Origin: Succinivibrionaceae bacterium
GTDB taxonomy: Bacteria > Pseudomonadota > Gammaproteobacteria > Enterobacterales > Succinivibrionaceae
NCBI GenBank assembly: GCA_016284235.1
Contig: JAEEOK010000117.1
Span: 34,072 to 98,071 of the forward strand
DNA: 64,000 nt
Direction: 5' to 3'
Shown here: positions 48,044 to 56,271 of the stretch, piece after piece
How positions within the stretch are numbered: the first letter of the stretch is position 1
How the letters are laid out: every line of letters starts with the position of its first letter
Position numbers and translations under genes: made by a program
The notes under the pieces: generated by a model
Databases searched by the model: none
What the model saw: the letters and a program-made list of their open reading frames with translations, nothing else
What the model was told of the DNA's origin: nothing

Positions 48044-49003
48044 TCAGATTACGTAATACCAGCTTTCATCTTCATCCGGTTTGCCGGTTTTGGATATCTG
48101 AAGTTCATGGATTTTAACGCTTACCTTTGATCCCGGTTTGATGGATTTTGTTATGAAAGCGTTGCCTCCGATTACAGAGTCGTGTCCTATAACTGTATTT
48201 CCTCCAAGAATTGATGCATTGGAGTATATTGTAACGTTATCTTCGATTGTAGGATGGCGCCGTACATTTTTAAGACTCTGGCCGCCCTGGGTGGACAGAG
48301 CACCGAGGGTGACACCCTGGTATATTTTGACATGGTTACCGATTACGCAGGATTGACCTATAACTATGCCTGTACCGTGATCTATAAAAAAGTAATTTCC
48401 GATTGTTGCATCCGGATGAATATCTATGCCCGTGCGGCTGTGAGCGTATTCGGACATGACTCTTGGAATAAGAGGAACTTTCAGCAGACTGAGCTCATGA
48501 GCAAGTCTGTGGATGCTGATGGCAAAGAATCCCGGATAGGCTACAATGATTTCACCAAGACTGCTGGCTGCAGGATCGCCTTCATACGTAGCTTCCAGAT
48601 CCATTTCAAGCTTAGCTCTGATTGAAGGAATTCTTTTAAGAAACTCTGTTGTTATATCTATGGCTTTTAAATAATTACCCTTTCTTTTCTCATCATCCTT
48701 TTCATTTGAAGTGTTGTTTAATGCCACTGAGATTTGGCGGCTCAGATGAAAATGGACATCTTCAAGAATCGGACCTATTATGCTTTTTTCGTCGTAAATT
48801 TTGTAATTGCTTGAACGGTAGTAACCGGGAAAAAGCAGTCTCATGAGATTTCGTATGCATTCAAAAATAATTTCCCTGTCAGGCTGCTGGAAGATATTTT
48901 CCGTATTGTCGATAGCACGGTTCAGAGAATAGTCTTTTGTAAGATTGTTTGTAAGCTCGTGCAGCTCTGCGGTTAATTTGGCTCTTTTGTCTTCTGTTAT
49001 CAT
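48044..49003 (-). CDS. cysE: serine O-acetyltransferase (EpsC-like CysE)
   Basis: The enzyme makes O-acetylserine from serine and acetyl-CoA, the precursor of cysteine. The 319 residues have an N-terminal helical domain (about 1-170) and a C-terminal left-handed beta helix with GIDIHPDATIG, FIDHGTGIVIG and VKIYQGVTLGALS, the conserved active-site region (His of DHGTG). The form is the longer EpsC-like type, not the 273-residue E. coli CysE. AGGAAT precedes the ATG. It is convergent with the exporter operon, with a 23-base gap. Confidence 0.93.
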   Translation of the reverse strand: MITEDKRAKLTAELHELTNNLTKDYSLNRAIDNTENIFQQPDREIIFECIRNLMRLLFPGYYRSSNYKIYDEKSIIGPILEDVHFHLSRQISVALNNTSNEKDDEKRKGNYLKAIDITTEFLKRIPSIRAKLEMDLEATYEGDPAASSLGEIIVAYPGFFAISIHRLAHELSLLKVPLIPRVMSEYAHSRTGIDIHPDATIGNYFFIDHGTGIVIGQSCVIGNHVKIYQGVTLGALSTQGGQSLKNVRRHPTIEDNVTIYSNASILGGNTVIGHDSVIGGNAFITKSIKPGSKVSVKIHELQISKTGKPDEDESWYYVI

Positions 49004-49119
49004 ATAATTCCTAGTTTAAGTTTTTTCTTTGATTTACTTGAGAATTATACAATGTAGTTAAAGAAAAAACATTGCCGGAATGGAGTTGTGCTATTTTGCG
49101 TGCAGTCTTTTTATAGAAT

Positions 49120-50082
49120 TCAGTACCCTTTTTCTACGTTTATGCGCTTGATTATTTCCATGCCCAGTGCATAGTTTTGCAAATCAGCGGCAAACATTTC
49201 CACTATTTTATCAACTGTCCGCTTAAGAGTTCTCTGTCCTGCCATGTGAGGAGTAAGAATAAGATTGGGTACGTTCTGCATAGGATCATCTTTCTGCAGA
49301 GGTTCATGCTGCATTACATCCAGAGCAGCCGCTGAAAGTTTATGACTCAGTAGAGCGCGGATCAGCGCAGCTTCATTTATGGCACTGCCTCTGCCGACGT
49401 TTACGAGCATTGCTCCCTCCGGAAGTAGCTCCAGCTCTTTTTCTCCTATTATGTTGACTGTTTCATTTGTTTCGGGCAGTGACATTATAAGGAGATCTGT
49501 TTCCGGAAGAACTGAATTCAACATGGTGACCGGGTAGACCTCGTTATAAAATTCTGATTTTTTTATTCCTGTCCGGGAAATTCCTATGATTCTCTCTGGT
49601 TCAAAATTTTTCAGCCTTGCTGCTGTGCATGTTCCTATGTCACCGGTTCCAAGCACAGTAATTCTGCTTCCGTATATGGATTTTAGTTTTCTATCATTCC
49701 GCCAGATGTTAAGGTTTCGATCATTCAGGTATTCAGGAATTCTGCGCATCATTATCAGAACAAGTGTAATTATGTGTTCAGAAATGGTTACTCCATAGGC
49801 TCCCGAAGAACTTGAAAGTATGCATCTGCCGGATTTTATCCCGTCAATTTGAGTGTAACCGTTGATTCCCGCCGTAGGAAGACAAATCCATTTTAAATTT
49901 TGCGGAATTTCAAGTTTCGGATTATAAATACCGAAGAATATCTCAGCCTCTTTCAGTGTATCTTCGTTAACTGATTCTCCCGGAGTATATAAAATTTTGA
50001 ATCCCAATTTTTCTGCTTCGTTCTCTAGATATTCAATTTTTTCTGCTGGAAGCGGCTCTGTAATGATTATCTTTCTTTTCAT
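49120..50082 (-). CDS. D-isomer-specific 2-hydroxyacid dehydrogenase family protein
   Basis: This NAD(P)-dependent oxidoreductase (320 residues) has the dinucleotide motif VLGTGDIGTCTAARL and the catalytic triad of the family: Arg in NVGRGSAINEAAL, Glu in DVMQHEPL, His in LTPHMAGQ. Family members reduce 2-keto acids such as hydroxypyruvate, glyoxylate or 2-ketoacids of amino acids; the substrate cannot be told from the sequence. AAGAGAAG precedes the ATG. Its promoter region is shared with the divergent 191-residue gene and contains a CRP-like site. Confidence 0.9.
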   Translation of the reverse strand: MKRKIIITEPLPAEKIEYLENEAEKLGFKILYTPGESVNEDTLKEAEIFFGIYNPKLEIPQNLKWICLPTAGINGYTQIDGIKSGRCILSSSSGAYGVTISEHIITLVLIMMRRIPEYLNDRNLNIWRNDRKLKSIYGSRITVLGTGDIGTCTAARLKNFEPERIIGISRTGIKKSEFYNEVYPVTMLNSVLPETDLLIMSLPETNETVNIIGEKELELLPEGAMLVNVGRGSAINEAALIRALLSHKLSAAALDVMQHEPLQKDDPMQNVPNLILTPHMAGQRTLKRTVDKIVEMFAADLQNYALGMEIIKRINVEKGY

Positions 50083-50390
50083 ATTCTTCTCTTAAGTATG
50101 GCTCCATTGAAACTCCAACTGCTAAAAGCAATGGGATTCTGACTGCATGGAGAAAGTAACTGGACATATGTTTTATTGCTGTATGCATTGTCAGGTGCAG
50201 GTGTACATTGCTACTATTCTACACGGCATAAAGTCCTGCAGGCAATGCGGTATTTCCGTGTGTCATGTTTTATCTGTTTGGTTATTATCGCCGCCGCGAA
50301 CGCAGAAAGTATAAATGTATGAGAAAAGTGTCTTAATTAAAACTTTACTAATTATATTAGATCAATCAATTGGGAAAGTTTTACTCAAAA

Positions 50391-50406
50391 TGTGATATAA
50401 ATCACT
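50391..50406. promoter_or_regulatory. CRP-like binding site
   Basis: TGTGA-TATAAA-TCACT matches the CRP consensus TGTGA-N6-TCACA at nine of ten fixed positions, with A/T flanks. It lies 310 bases upstream of the hydroxyacid dehydrogenase gene and 215 bases upstream of the divergent hypothetical gene, within the 50083-50620 spacer, which holds no other gene. Confidence 0.5.
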
Positions 50407-50620
50407 CATAGACAGCGGCCTTTAAATATACTTTGAACGTTGTTTGATTCTAACTGCATTAAATTAAAATTTCATGGTCAGCAGCTCTGCTAATACGGTG
50501 CAGTATTGATGGTGCGCTGAATTTTTAATCAGAACATATCTGTTGTGATTGCTTCTTACAAGTTTAAAGTTAGGATGATACTTTTCTTAAACGCCGCCTT
50601 TTGAATACAGGAATAAAAAA

Positions 50621-51196
50621 ATGAAGGGAACACTTGATGAATTTATAGATCTTGAACTTTTCAGGAATATGATACGGCAGTATGAATATTTGTTTGAAAA
50701 ACTTAAAAAGAAATATGCGTCTGAGCCCGATGACAGTATCGTGACATTAAACTTTGCTGATTTGTTTGACGACAGCAACAATAACCTTGTTGAAGGCGAA
50801 TTTCAGAAGCTTCGTTTCGATTTTATCAAAACTTTTCTTCAGAATCTAAAAACTCCGGGATTGGTTCCCGGTTTCAGCGGTTTTGATCTTGTTATGCAGT
50901 ATGACAATTGCAATGAAATGTTCATCCTGGTTGATAAGTGGGCAGATCTTGACAGCGAACTCATAGCGATTCTTTATGACAAGTGTCGCTGTTATCTTGA
51001 GAGAAATCCTTCGGACAAATGCACGGTTGTTGAACTCTTCGGAGAGCAGGGCATTATAGAGGGATGGACAGGAGGAATTCCGGAAATAGATAAGGCTTTG
51101 TCGTGGATTTCCCGCGATCGTCTGTTTTCCCGTATTGTCGGTGCTGATCTAACTCCTGAAATTCTTGAATTTATTGAAGACAGTACTGTTTCATGA
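50621..51196 (+). CDS. hypothetical cytoplasmic protein
   Basis: I do not recognise this 191-residue protein. It is acidic, soluble and mainly helical in appearance, with no signal peptide, membrane helix or known motif. Regions such as PGLVPGFSGFDLVMQYDN and FGEQGIIEGWTGGIPEID look folded. AGGAAT eight bases before the ATG supports translation. It stands alone after a 538-base spacer that carries a CRP-like site. Confidence 0.6.
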   Translation: MKGTLDEFIDLELFRNMIRQYEYLFEKLKKKYASEPDDSIVTLNFADLFDDSNNNLVEGEFQKLRFDFIKTFLQNLKTPGLVPGFSGFDLVMQYDNCNEMFILVDKWADLDSELIAILYDKCRCYLERNPSDKCTVVELFGEQGIIEGWTGGIPEIDKALSWISRDRLFSRIVGADLTPEILEFIEDSTVS

Positions 51197-51325
51197 AAAC
51201 TCCGGCGGCAATATGATAAGGACTGTTTTTTGTTGATTTGCGCGAATGTTTCAGTGCTGTTCTGAGTTGAAAACTTGTTTTGAATCCTGGCACTCGTTCG
51301 GCTATCTTCATTTGCCGGTGAGCGT

Positions 51326-51354
51326 AAAAAAATGAAGGGCTCATCACTGAGCCC
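51326..51354 (-). terminator. terminator downstream of purU (minus strand)
   Basis: GGGCTCA/TGAGCCC, a 7-bp stem with a four-base loop (51337-51354), is followed on the minus strand by TTCATTTTTTT. It lies some 230 bases past the purU stop. The purU 3' region (51355-51580) also contains the nested repeat CACTAGTAG (51384-51392)/CTACTAGTG (51454-51462) around AGACTG/CAGTCT. Confidence 0.6.
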
Positions 51355-51580
51355 GAAAACATAAGGAGATATTTATGAAAAACCACTAGTAGAAAAATGA
51401 AAGCAACAAGACTGATCAATCTAAAATTAATTAACAAAAGAACAGTCTAACAACTACTAGTGATGTTATGCTCTGCGGCAGGAGTTTTCAATGATCCTTT
51501 GACTGTTTTGTTATTAGGATCTACTTTTATTTTTCCTGCGAACATTTTTGCGGAGTCGCGACATCTGTTTGGTGCAGTGA

Positions 51581-52417
51581 TCAGTTGCGGAAAACTACTG
51601 TTTTGTTGCCGTAAATGAAAACCTTGTCGTCGAGAACATAGTTAAGAGCATGATCAAGAACCATTCTTTCTATATCTCTGCCAGCTTCAGCCATATCGGA
51701 AGCGGTGAAGTTATGATCAACCTTAATGACGTCCTGATCAATGATAGGTCCTTCATCAAGATGCTCTGTTACAAAGTGTGCTGTTGCTCCGATAATCTTT
51801 ACACCGCGGTTGTATGCCTGCTCATACGGCTTCGCTCCGATGAATGCAGGAAGAAAAGAGTGGTGGATATTTATTATGCGGTTAGGATATGCATTGATAA
51901 ACTCAGGTGTGAGAATCCTCATATATTTGGCCAGCACGATATAATCAGGAGAATAACCGTCTATAACCTTCATGATCTCACGGCAGTGCTCCTCTCTTGT
52001 CAGATTTTCATGACTGACGGTATGAAAAGGAATGCCGAATTTTTCTGTTAGTTCCCTGAGATTATCATAATTTCCTATAACAGCAGAAATCTCAAAATTC
52101 ATTGTTTGAGCATAGTGCTTAAGAAGCAAATCTCCAATGCAGTGCATTTCTTTTGTTACCATAACGACAAGCTTTTTGCGTGATGTTGTAATCAGCCGTA
52201 TGGATGCCTCCTTTGGAAGAGCTTCCCTGATTTCCTGCAGAAAGCCGGAACAGAAATCGCCTTCAAGAACGGTTCTCATAAAAAATCTCTGCTGCTGATT
52301 GGCAACAAATTCTGTATTCTTTATGATATTGAGTTTATATTTGCTGCATATGCCGGTTACACGTGCAATGAGACCAGTTTCATCTGGACAGTCTGTCAGT
52401 AGTATTTTTCGTTCCAT
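51581..52417 (-). CDS. purU: formyltetrahydrofolate deformylase PurU
   Basis: PurU hydrolyses 10-formyltetrahydrofolate to formate and tetrahydrofolate and balances the one-carbon pool. The 278 residues match E. coli (280). An N-terminal ACT domain (about 1-80) precedes the formyltransferase-like domain with the blocks INIHHSFLPAFIGAKPYEQAY and IGATAHFVTEHLDEGPII, including the conserved Asn, His and Asp. A good promoter lies 46-73 bases upstream. It is flanked on its 5' side by the insertion sequence, which leaves the promoter intact. Confidence 0.95.
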   Translation of the reverse strand: MERKILLTDCPDETGLIARVTGICSKYKLNIIKNTEFVANQQQRFFMRTVLEGDFCSGFLQEIREALPKEASIRLITTSRKKLVVMVTKEMHCIGDLLLKHYAQTMNFEISAVIGNYDNLRELTEKFGIPFHTVSHENLTREEHCREIMKVIDGYSPDYIVLAKYMRILTPEFINAYPNRIINIHHSFLPAFIGAKPYEQAYNRGVKIIGATAHFVTEHLDEGPIIDQDVIKVDHNFTASDMAEAGRDIERMVLDHALNYVLDDKVFIYGNKTVVFRN

Positions 52418-52462
52418 TAAGAAATTCCTGTTTCTTTTGCTTATCAGATAAAGACGGCACCT

Positions 52463-52490
52463 ATTATAAAGTTTTGTTGATTTTTTTCAA
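52463..52490 (-). promoter_or_regulatory. sigma-70-type promoter for purU
   Basis: On the minus strand, TTGAAA (52490-52485) and TATAAT (52468-52463) are separated by 16 bases. The -10 matches the consensus fully and the -35 at four of six. Confidence 0.65.
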
Positions 52491-52625
52491 AATGAGAAGT
52501 GCACTGAAATCGTTTACAGGTGAAATCATTAGTTTTTACACTGATCGACTGATAATTGAACTGTTAATTCATAAAATGCTTGACGAAAAAAAATTAGTAT
52601 CTATAATGCTTTCTTGATGAATTCC

Positions 52626-52641
52626 GATTTTCGACAGTTGA
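52626..52641 (+). repeat. left terminal inverted repeat of the IS
   Basis: The sixteen bases are identical to the complement of 54754-54769; similarity stops sharply after them. Confidence 0.85.
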
Positions 52642-52701
52642 CCATATTTAGAGTTCCACAAACCTTTGTGCCACCTGCATTTAGAGCATGTTACGCCATT
52701 T

Positions 52702-54615
52702 TCATGGTTTGAATGGTTTTGGTGATTTTTTAACCTGTTGAAAAATTTTTTTCATAGTATCCTTCATTATTATCTGTTTGCTGAACGCCTTTAGTGAAAA
52801 GAGTTCTAGCAGGTCGGTTATAACTTCAGAATCTTTGTAGTCAGGCTGGTAGGCCTGACCTTTATTCAGTGAAATCACCTTAATGCTTCTCAGTGCATTA
52901 AGGATCTCATCCATAGTGTACTTTCCGTTAGGCCATTTTTCATGTACCCCATGGAACTTTGCCAGTTTATATTCAATTCCGCGAAGAAGCAGCAAAGCAA
53001 TGAAACAGGTTTGTACATGGGCAATGATGCGAGGATCTTTATTGTGAAAAAAAGGTCTGAGTTCCAGGTCACTTTTCATGATTCTGAAGCATTCCTCTAT
53101 CTCCCATCTTTTCGCAGCGATCGCAACTATCTCCTGAACAGATTTTTCTCCACTGAAGAAATTTGTGTTTAAAGCATAGAAACCGTCATACCTGGCATCT
53201 TCTTTAATTTGAGTATCATTGATGGACACTGTCTGAATGTCTGCAACCTCACCTTCCTGAGTTATGAAGTTCCTGTCAATATAGCGTCTCGGACTGTTTT
53301 CATTCTCCTTGCTGTGAGTTCCGTTCTTAATCATCTTCTGGGCTCGCATAACCTTTTTATTTCTGAGGTTTTCAAGGTATTCCTTGAATTTTAGTGAGAA
53401 GGTGACTATCAACCTGGCATCGATGTTGTTTTCAGCGGTGGTGCGTTCCTTGAAAAAAACGGTATTGAAGTGTTTGGTATACTCAGAAACATCATTAAGA
53501 TCCGTCAGATCATAGTCGCTGATTATTTTAGTCTTCCCCGTGGAATGCTCCTTACTGACATATGACCATCCCTTCTTGCCCAAAGCCCAATCTTTGAGAT
53601 GAGACTTCATCTTCTTCAGTGATCTGGTGCTTATGTAGTGTCGCTGTCCGCAAAGACCTAACTTTACCAACGGATCGTCAGCTTCTTTGCTGTTGAACTT
53701 ATAGTTCACATCTGATGACAATCCGCAATCAGTGCAAACTGTTACATCAGATGTTCTGAAATTCTTAATTAGTTTCTCCTCTGTAGGTACCAGAGTGACC
53801 TGCTCATTGGTATTTCCCGGATTTATGCAAAATCCCAGCGGCATTCCGTTGCTGTCCATGAACAGTCCAATCTGTACGATAGGATTTGGTCTGTTTTCCT
53901 TGGATTTACCGTACTTCCTGAGGGTGTGCTCACTGTGCCATTCTTCAGACTTGTTTTCTCTGTCGCAATCCTCGCATTCAATCTCAGCATAAAAATTGGT
54001 GCAGTCGTAGTAAATACAGCTGACATCTCGTTCCACATCCTGAGAGGTGTAGTAGTAGAGCCTGTCCTGTATCAATGTATTGTTGCTGTTGAGAAGATCC
54101 ATCCCTCGGTATATATGCTGTAGCTCCACACTGCTGTTTCCCAGCAGGTTGAACTGATATCTGACCGCAAGACGGTGTTTGGATGACGGGAAGAGTATTC
54201 TGCCGTAGACAATGACCTTTAGGACTTCGTTTAAATCAAATTCTAGATGAGGATGACTCCTGGTGATTTCGTCACAGATATTGCTCAAGCCAAAAGAGTT
54301 GTAAACACTTTCAAGAATAATATGACCTATATTGTAGATAGCGCTATCTTGAGATTTTGGCAGGTTCTCCAGAAGTTTTATCTGAACCTCCCGACTGTTC
54401 GATTCCTTTGCTTTAGCCAGTTCTTCGTTCTTTTGGCAAATGTAATTCCTGCACCATTCCTCTGCATCAGAAACAGCATACTTTGCTCTTATTGACTCGG
54501 CATTTCCTAAAGCCTCAACAGTTCGAGTAGATTTAGCACCTTTTTCGTTTCTGTATGTTTCAACTACATAGTAACAGGGATTTGTTGACTTTCCTGTCCG
54601 GACAAGTCGCATCAT
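52702..54615 (-). CDS. IS4-superfamily DDE transposase (IS1634-like)
   Basis: The transposase cuts and joins the element ends. At 637 residues it is long, as in the IS1634 group. The catalytic acids are Asp204 in IYYDCTNFYAE, Asp296 in VCTDCGLSSD, and the Glu in KRWEIEECFRIMKSD (near residue 525), which fits the Y-R-E-K signature of IS4-type enzymes. The beta-strand insertion between the second Asp and the Glu is present. The frame is unbroken, so it may be active. The N-terminal segment MRLVRTGKSTNPCYYVVETYR is typical of the group. Confidence 0.92.
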   Translation of the reverse strand: MMRLVRTGKSTNPCYYVVETYRNEKGAKSTRTVEALGNAESIRAKYAVSDAEEWCRNYICQKNEELAKAKESNSREVQIKLLENLPKSQDSAIYNIGHIILESVYNSFGLSNICDEITRSHPHLEFDLNEVLKVIVYGRILFPSSKHRLAVRYQFNLLGNSSVELQHIYRGMDLLNSNNTLIQDRLYYYTSQDVERDVSCIYYDCTNFYAEIECEDCDRENKSEEWHSEHTLRKYGKSKENRPNPIVQIGLFMDSNGMPLGFCINPGNTNEQVTLVPTEEKLIKNFRTSDVTVCTDCGLSSDVNYKFNSKEADDPLVKLGLCGQRHYISTRSLKKMKSHLKDWALGKKGWSYVSKEHSTGKTKIISDYDLTDLNDVSEYTKHFNTVFFKERTTAENNIDARLIVTFSLKFKEYLENLRNKKVMRAQKMIKNGTHSKENENSPRRYIDRNFITQEGEVADIQTVSINDTQIKEDARYDGFYALNTNFFSGEKSVQEIVAIAAKRWEIEECFRIMKSDLELRPFFHNKDPRIIAHVQTCFIALLLLRGIEYKLAKFHGVHEKWPNGKYTMDEILNALRSIKVISLNKGQAYQPDYKDSEVITDLLELFSLKAFSKQIIMKDTMKKIFQQVKKSPKPFKP

Positions 54616-54753
54616 AGCCTCCTGACTGCAAAAGTATAAGTTAAATGAATACTATGAATTATAACATATTGCGCCATGTTGCGCTATAAAAAAGATTAAA
54701 AAATTATCAAGAAACCCAGATGTAGCAATGCTTCACAACACCTTGAGTGATCT

Positions 54754-54769
54754 TCAACTGTCGAAAATC
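54754..54769 (-). repeat. right terminal inverted repeat of the IS
   Basis: This is the exact complement of 52626-52641. The rplY promoter begins about 50 bases beyond it and is not disturbed. Confidence 0.85.
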
Positions 54770-54819
54770 CGTTTTTTTCCCCTCTGTAAAAATCCCCGGA
54801 CGTATGAAACAATATTAGG

Positions 54820-54848
54820 TTGAATAAGAATTCTTTTTTTGTGATAAT
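54820..54848 (+). promoter_or_regulatory. promoter for rplY
   Basis: TTGAAT (54820-54825) and GATAAT (54843-54848) are 17 bases apart, with a TG dinucleotide upstream of the -10 region. The distance to the rplY start is about 68 bases. Confidence 0.6.
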
Positions 54849-54915
54849 ATGCACGGTCTGATTTATGGTCGCATAATCAGATTATTTATTTTTTGACAAT
54901 AAGTGAGATAAAAAA

Positions 54916-55203
54916 ATGGCATATACTTTTGATGCAGAAATTCGTAAGGACTTAGGGAAAGGTGCGAGCCGCCGCCAACGTCGCGAAGATAAGGTTCCAG
55001 CTGTAGTATACGGCGGAAACAAGGAAGCTGTCAGCATTTCTCTTGATCACAAGAAGATCTTTATTGCTCAGCAGTCAGAGTCTTTCTATAATGAAAATAT
55101 TACTCTTAACATTGCAGGCAATCCTGAGCAGGTTAAGGTTGTTGCTATTCAGAGACATCCTGTAAAGCAGCAGATCGTTCACCTTGATTTCCTCCGTCAG
55201 TAA
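54916..55203 (+). CDS. rplY: 50S ribosomal protein L25 (short form)
   Basis: L25 binds 5S rRNA in the large ribosomal subunit. The 95 residues match the short enterobacterial form (94 in E. coli) and not the longer Ctc-type protein. The sequence KDLGKGASRRQRREDKVPAVVYGG holds the conserved RNA-binding residues. It is a single-gene unit with its own promoter, and a strong terminator starts 30 bases after the stop. Confidence 0.96.
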   Translation: MAYTFDAEIRKDLGKGASRRQRREDKVPAVVYGGNKEAVSISLDHKKIFIAQQSESFYNENITLNIAGNPEQVKVVAIQRHPVKQQIVHLDFLRQ

Positions 55204-55232
55204 TAACGAAGGTTTTCTTTTTTTTACTTATC

Positions 55233-55257
55233 AGGCGCTGAATGGCGCCTTTTTTTA
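55233..55257 (+). terminator. terminator after rplY
   Basis: AGGCGC (55233-55238) pairs with GCGCCT (55245-55250) across a six-base loop and is followed by seven T. Confidence 0.85.
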
Positions 55258-55316
55258 ATTGTTTAAACCGCGGTCGCAGAGGTTTGACCGGCAGCATTCC
55301 AGATAGGATTAAAACC

Positions 55317-56228
55317 ATGTTGAAAATCGGTGATATGAATGAACTTCCCATTGTTGAAATAACAGATAAGGGATGTTTTCTTGATGCGGAATCTGACAGA
55401 CTTTTCATACCAAGGTCCCAGATGGCCGAGAATGCGCAGGTCGGAGATCAGATCGCCGTCTTTCTTTATTATGATGACGGCCGACTTACCGCCACGGCCC
55501 GCCGGCCCCGGGCTCTGATGGGTGAAATTGCCTGTCTGAGAGTAGTCGGCTCATCGAAGCACGGGTATTTTCTTGATAATGCCGTCCGCAAGGATGTTTT
55601 TCTTCCTCAGAGCGAGGCGGGGGGAGAGCTCGAGCGTGATCAGGAGGTGATTGTATATCTTTATCTTGATCATGAAAAAAGGATGTGTGCCACAACCAGA
55701 TTCACCCGCCGCTTTTCCGATCTGGTTACTGGCGATTTCAAGGTGAATGATGTAGTCAAGGTTATGCCCGTGGCGGTTACGGATATAGGCGTCAAGGCTG
55801 TGGTTGAAAACAGTTTTTATGCCATGTTTCTTAAAAACGAGGTTCCCGGGATATCAGATATCCGCCTGGGAAAGAAAATATATGCTGTTATAAGAAGAAT
55901 CAGAGACGACCGCCGGGTTGATATTATTCCTTCAGGAAATGCCGGTGAAAGTTCAAAGCCCCGCGGAGACGGAGTGCGCGGCGGCGGTGAAAAAGAGATG
56001 CGGGAGAACCGGAGCTTTGCAGGCAACTGCGACCTGGCTGACGCCATAGTTGCAAGACTTGAGCAAAATGGAGGTTTTCTTCCGTTTTCCGATAAGTCGT
56101 CTCCGGAAGATATTCAGAAAGTTTTTCATGTCTCAAAGGGCAAATTCAAGCAGACGATCGGAAATTTATACCGCAGCAGGATCATTGAAATAGCTGCCGA
56201 CGGCATCAGACTTACTGGCGGCAGGTAG
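55317..56228 (+). CDS. CvfB-like S1 RNA-binding protein
   Basis: The 303-residue protein resembles the CvfB/YitL family, which has several S1-type OB-fold domains and a C-terminal winged helix and binds RNA. The S1-like segments are visible as IVEITDKGCFLDAESDRLFIPRS and VVGSSKHGYFLDNAVRKDVFLP, and the C-terminal part (about 240-303, ending HVSKGKFKQTIGNLYRSRIIEI) fits the winged helix. A basic Gly/Arg linker lies at about 230-245. The ATG at 55317 has AGGATT ahead of it; the frame opens earlier, inside the rplY terminator. It heads a run of + genes through topA. Confidence 0.85.
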   Translation: MLKIGDMNELPIVEITDKGCFLDAESDRLFIPRSQMAENAQVGDQIAVFLYYDDGRLTATARRPRALMGEIACLRVVGSSKHGYFLDNAVRKDVFLPQSEAGGELERDQEVIVYLYLDHEKRMCATTRFTRRFSDLVTGDFKVNDVVKVMPVAVTDIGVKAVVENSFYAMFLKNEVPGISDIRLGKKIYAVIRRIRDDRRVDIIPSGNAGESSKPRGDGVRGGGEKEMRENRSFAGNCDLADAIVARLEQNGGFLPFSDKSSPEDIQKVFHVSKGKFKQTIGNLYRSRIIEIAADGIRLTGGR

Positions 56229-56271
56229 CTGAGGAATCTGTTTTTTTAGTTTCGGACCGGATTTATAGACA

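Larger units (their letters stand above)
52626..54769 (-). mobile_element. complete IS4-superfamily (IS1634-like) insertion sequence
   Basis: The element is 2144 bp, bounded by perfect 16-bp inverted repeats, GATTTTCGACAGTTGA at the left and its complement at the right, with one transposase gene inside. The bases just outside the ends (ATTCC on the left, CGTTT on the right) do not form a target duplication, so the insertion may be old or the flanks rearranged. It sits between purU and rplY without breaking a gene. Confidence 0.85.

Noticed and set aside
51171..51437. An 88-codon minus-strand frame with a hydrophobic start, suggestive of a small membrane protein or toxin.
   Set aside because: TTG start, no ribosome site, and it runs through the purU terminator hairpin.
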